Source of the DNA: Candidatus Synechococcus calcipolaris G9
GTDB lineage: Bacteria; Cyanobacteriota; Cyanobacteriia; Thermosynechococcales; Thermosynechococcaceae
Length of the DNA: 64,000 bases
NCBI RefSeq assembly: GCF_029582805.1
Contig: NZ_JAKKUT010000002.1
Coordinates: forward strand, 1,761,747 to 1,825,746
Reading direction: 5' to 3'
The notes under the pieces were generated by a model that worked only from the letters and a program-made list of their open reading frames with translations, was not told where the DNA came from and ran no database searches. Shown here in pieces: positions 63,691-64,000 of this stretch. Every line of letters starts with the position of its first letter. The first letter of the stretch is position 1. Made by a program: the position numbers and the translations under genes.

Positions 63691-64000
63691 ATGCAAAATC
63701 GCCTGACTGCCTGGGGATTTTTATTCCCTGCCCTAGTGCTACTGACTATTTTCGTCTTTGGCCCCATTATCTATGTGGCTATTCTTAGTTTTACGGCGGG
63801 TAGTTTTACGCCAACGGGTATGTATTGGGTGGGGTGGCAAAATTATGCCCGACTTTTGGCCAGCCCTGACTTTTGGCAAGTGTTAGGAAATACCCTCTAC
63901 TTTACGGTGGCAACGGTCATTCCCAGTTTAGTTATTCCCCTAGGGTTAGCTGTGGGCCTCAATCAAGCCATGGTCGGGCGAACATTCCTGCGAACCATTT
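63691..64000 (+). CDS. Sugar ABC transporter permease (MalF/UgpA-like), partial (runs off right edge)
   Basis: The frame from ATG 63691 is open to the window end (103 codons). It starts MQNRLTAWGFLFPALVLLTIFVFGPIIYVAILSFTAG, then WVGWQNYARLLASPDFWQVLGNTLYFTVATVIPSLVIPLGLAVGL. This is the usual N-terminal half of a MalF/UgpA-type binding-protein-dependent permease. The EAA loop and C-terminus are beyond the window. The substrate is unknown. Confidence 0.88.
   Translation, partial: MQNRLTAWGFLFPALVLLTIFVFGPIIYVAILSFTAGSFTPTGMYWVGWQNYARLLASPDFWQVLGNTLYFTVATVIPSLVIPLGLAVGLNQAMVGRTFLRTI

Overview
The window is chromosomal DNA from a cyanobacterium. The reasons are: the HIP1 octamer GCGATCGC recurs throughout; there is an ndhB gene and an inducible CO2-uptake NDH-1 cluster (ndhF3-ndhD3-cupA-cupS); and there are CRR6 and YlqD-family genes and cyanobacterial-type gshA and acyl-ACP/CoA synthetase genes. 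A unicellular Synechococcus-like or Thermosynechococcaceae-like lineage is my best guess, but the sequence alone does not fix it.

Layout. 0-6.2 kb: the N-terminal part of a filamentous-haemagglutinin-type secreted protein (cut by the window edge), an M48/TPR protease, msrA, a YbjN-like protein, a lipoate-ligase-like enzyme and bioY. 6.3-21.3 kb: a complete type I-E CRISPR-Cas locus read on the minus strand: WYL regulator, cas3, a small HTH gene, cas8e, cse2, cas7, cas5, cas6e, cas1, cas2 and a 48-repeat array. Four toxin-antitoxin-like units are embedded in it (DUF4258/DUF2283, hicB plus a frameshifted hicA, relBE, and a lone hicB-like gene). 21.4-26.8 kb: a DEDDh exonuclease and an SbcD/Mre11-like nuclease divergent from the cas operon, then rimI, a GPH/MFS symporter and ndhB. 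27-36.8 kb: a universal stress protein, a second haemagglutinin-type protein, an Rpn-type nuclease, gshA, nadA, LapA-like, a hydrolase, an Anbu protease and a NrtR-like Nudix protein. 37-44.7 kb: a compositionally unusual EAL protein, ligA and a four-gene minor-pilin cluster. 44.8-54 kb: a HAD hydrolase, ubiD, nfu, crr6 and the NDH-1MS operon. 54-64 kb: a tiny membrane protein, a Tudor-like secreted protein, sufS, a Uma2 nuclease, a signal-less substrate-binding-like protein, pdhC, YlqD, an acyl-CoA/ACP synthetase, a DegT aminotransferase and the start of a sugar ABC permease.

The main discovery candidate lies in the 390-bp gap between cas3 and the Cascade genes. Two degenerate copies of the I-E repeat flank a 33-nt spacer-like segment (minus strand, 17497 to 17404), with a plausible promoter that would start transcription at the first degenerate repeat. 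The first 14 nt of this pseudo-spacer match two nearby sites (17283-17270 and 17536-17523). Both sites are preceded by AAG, the classical I-E PAM, and in both the only mismatches fall at positions 6 and 12, the bases flipped out of pairing in type I R-loops. One site covers the -35 box of the RNA's own promoter; the other lies upstream of the HTH-cas8e operon. This is the signature expected of a crRNA-like guide that uses Cascade to repress its own and the cas promoter (CreR/CreA-like logic). No expression or database check was possible here.

No tRNA or rRNA gene or intact insertion sequence was recognised.
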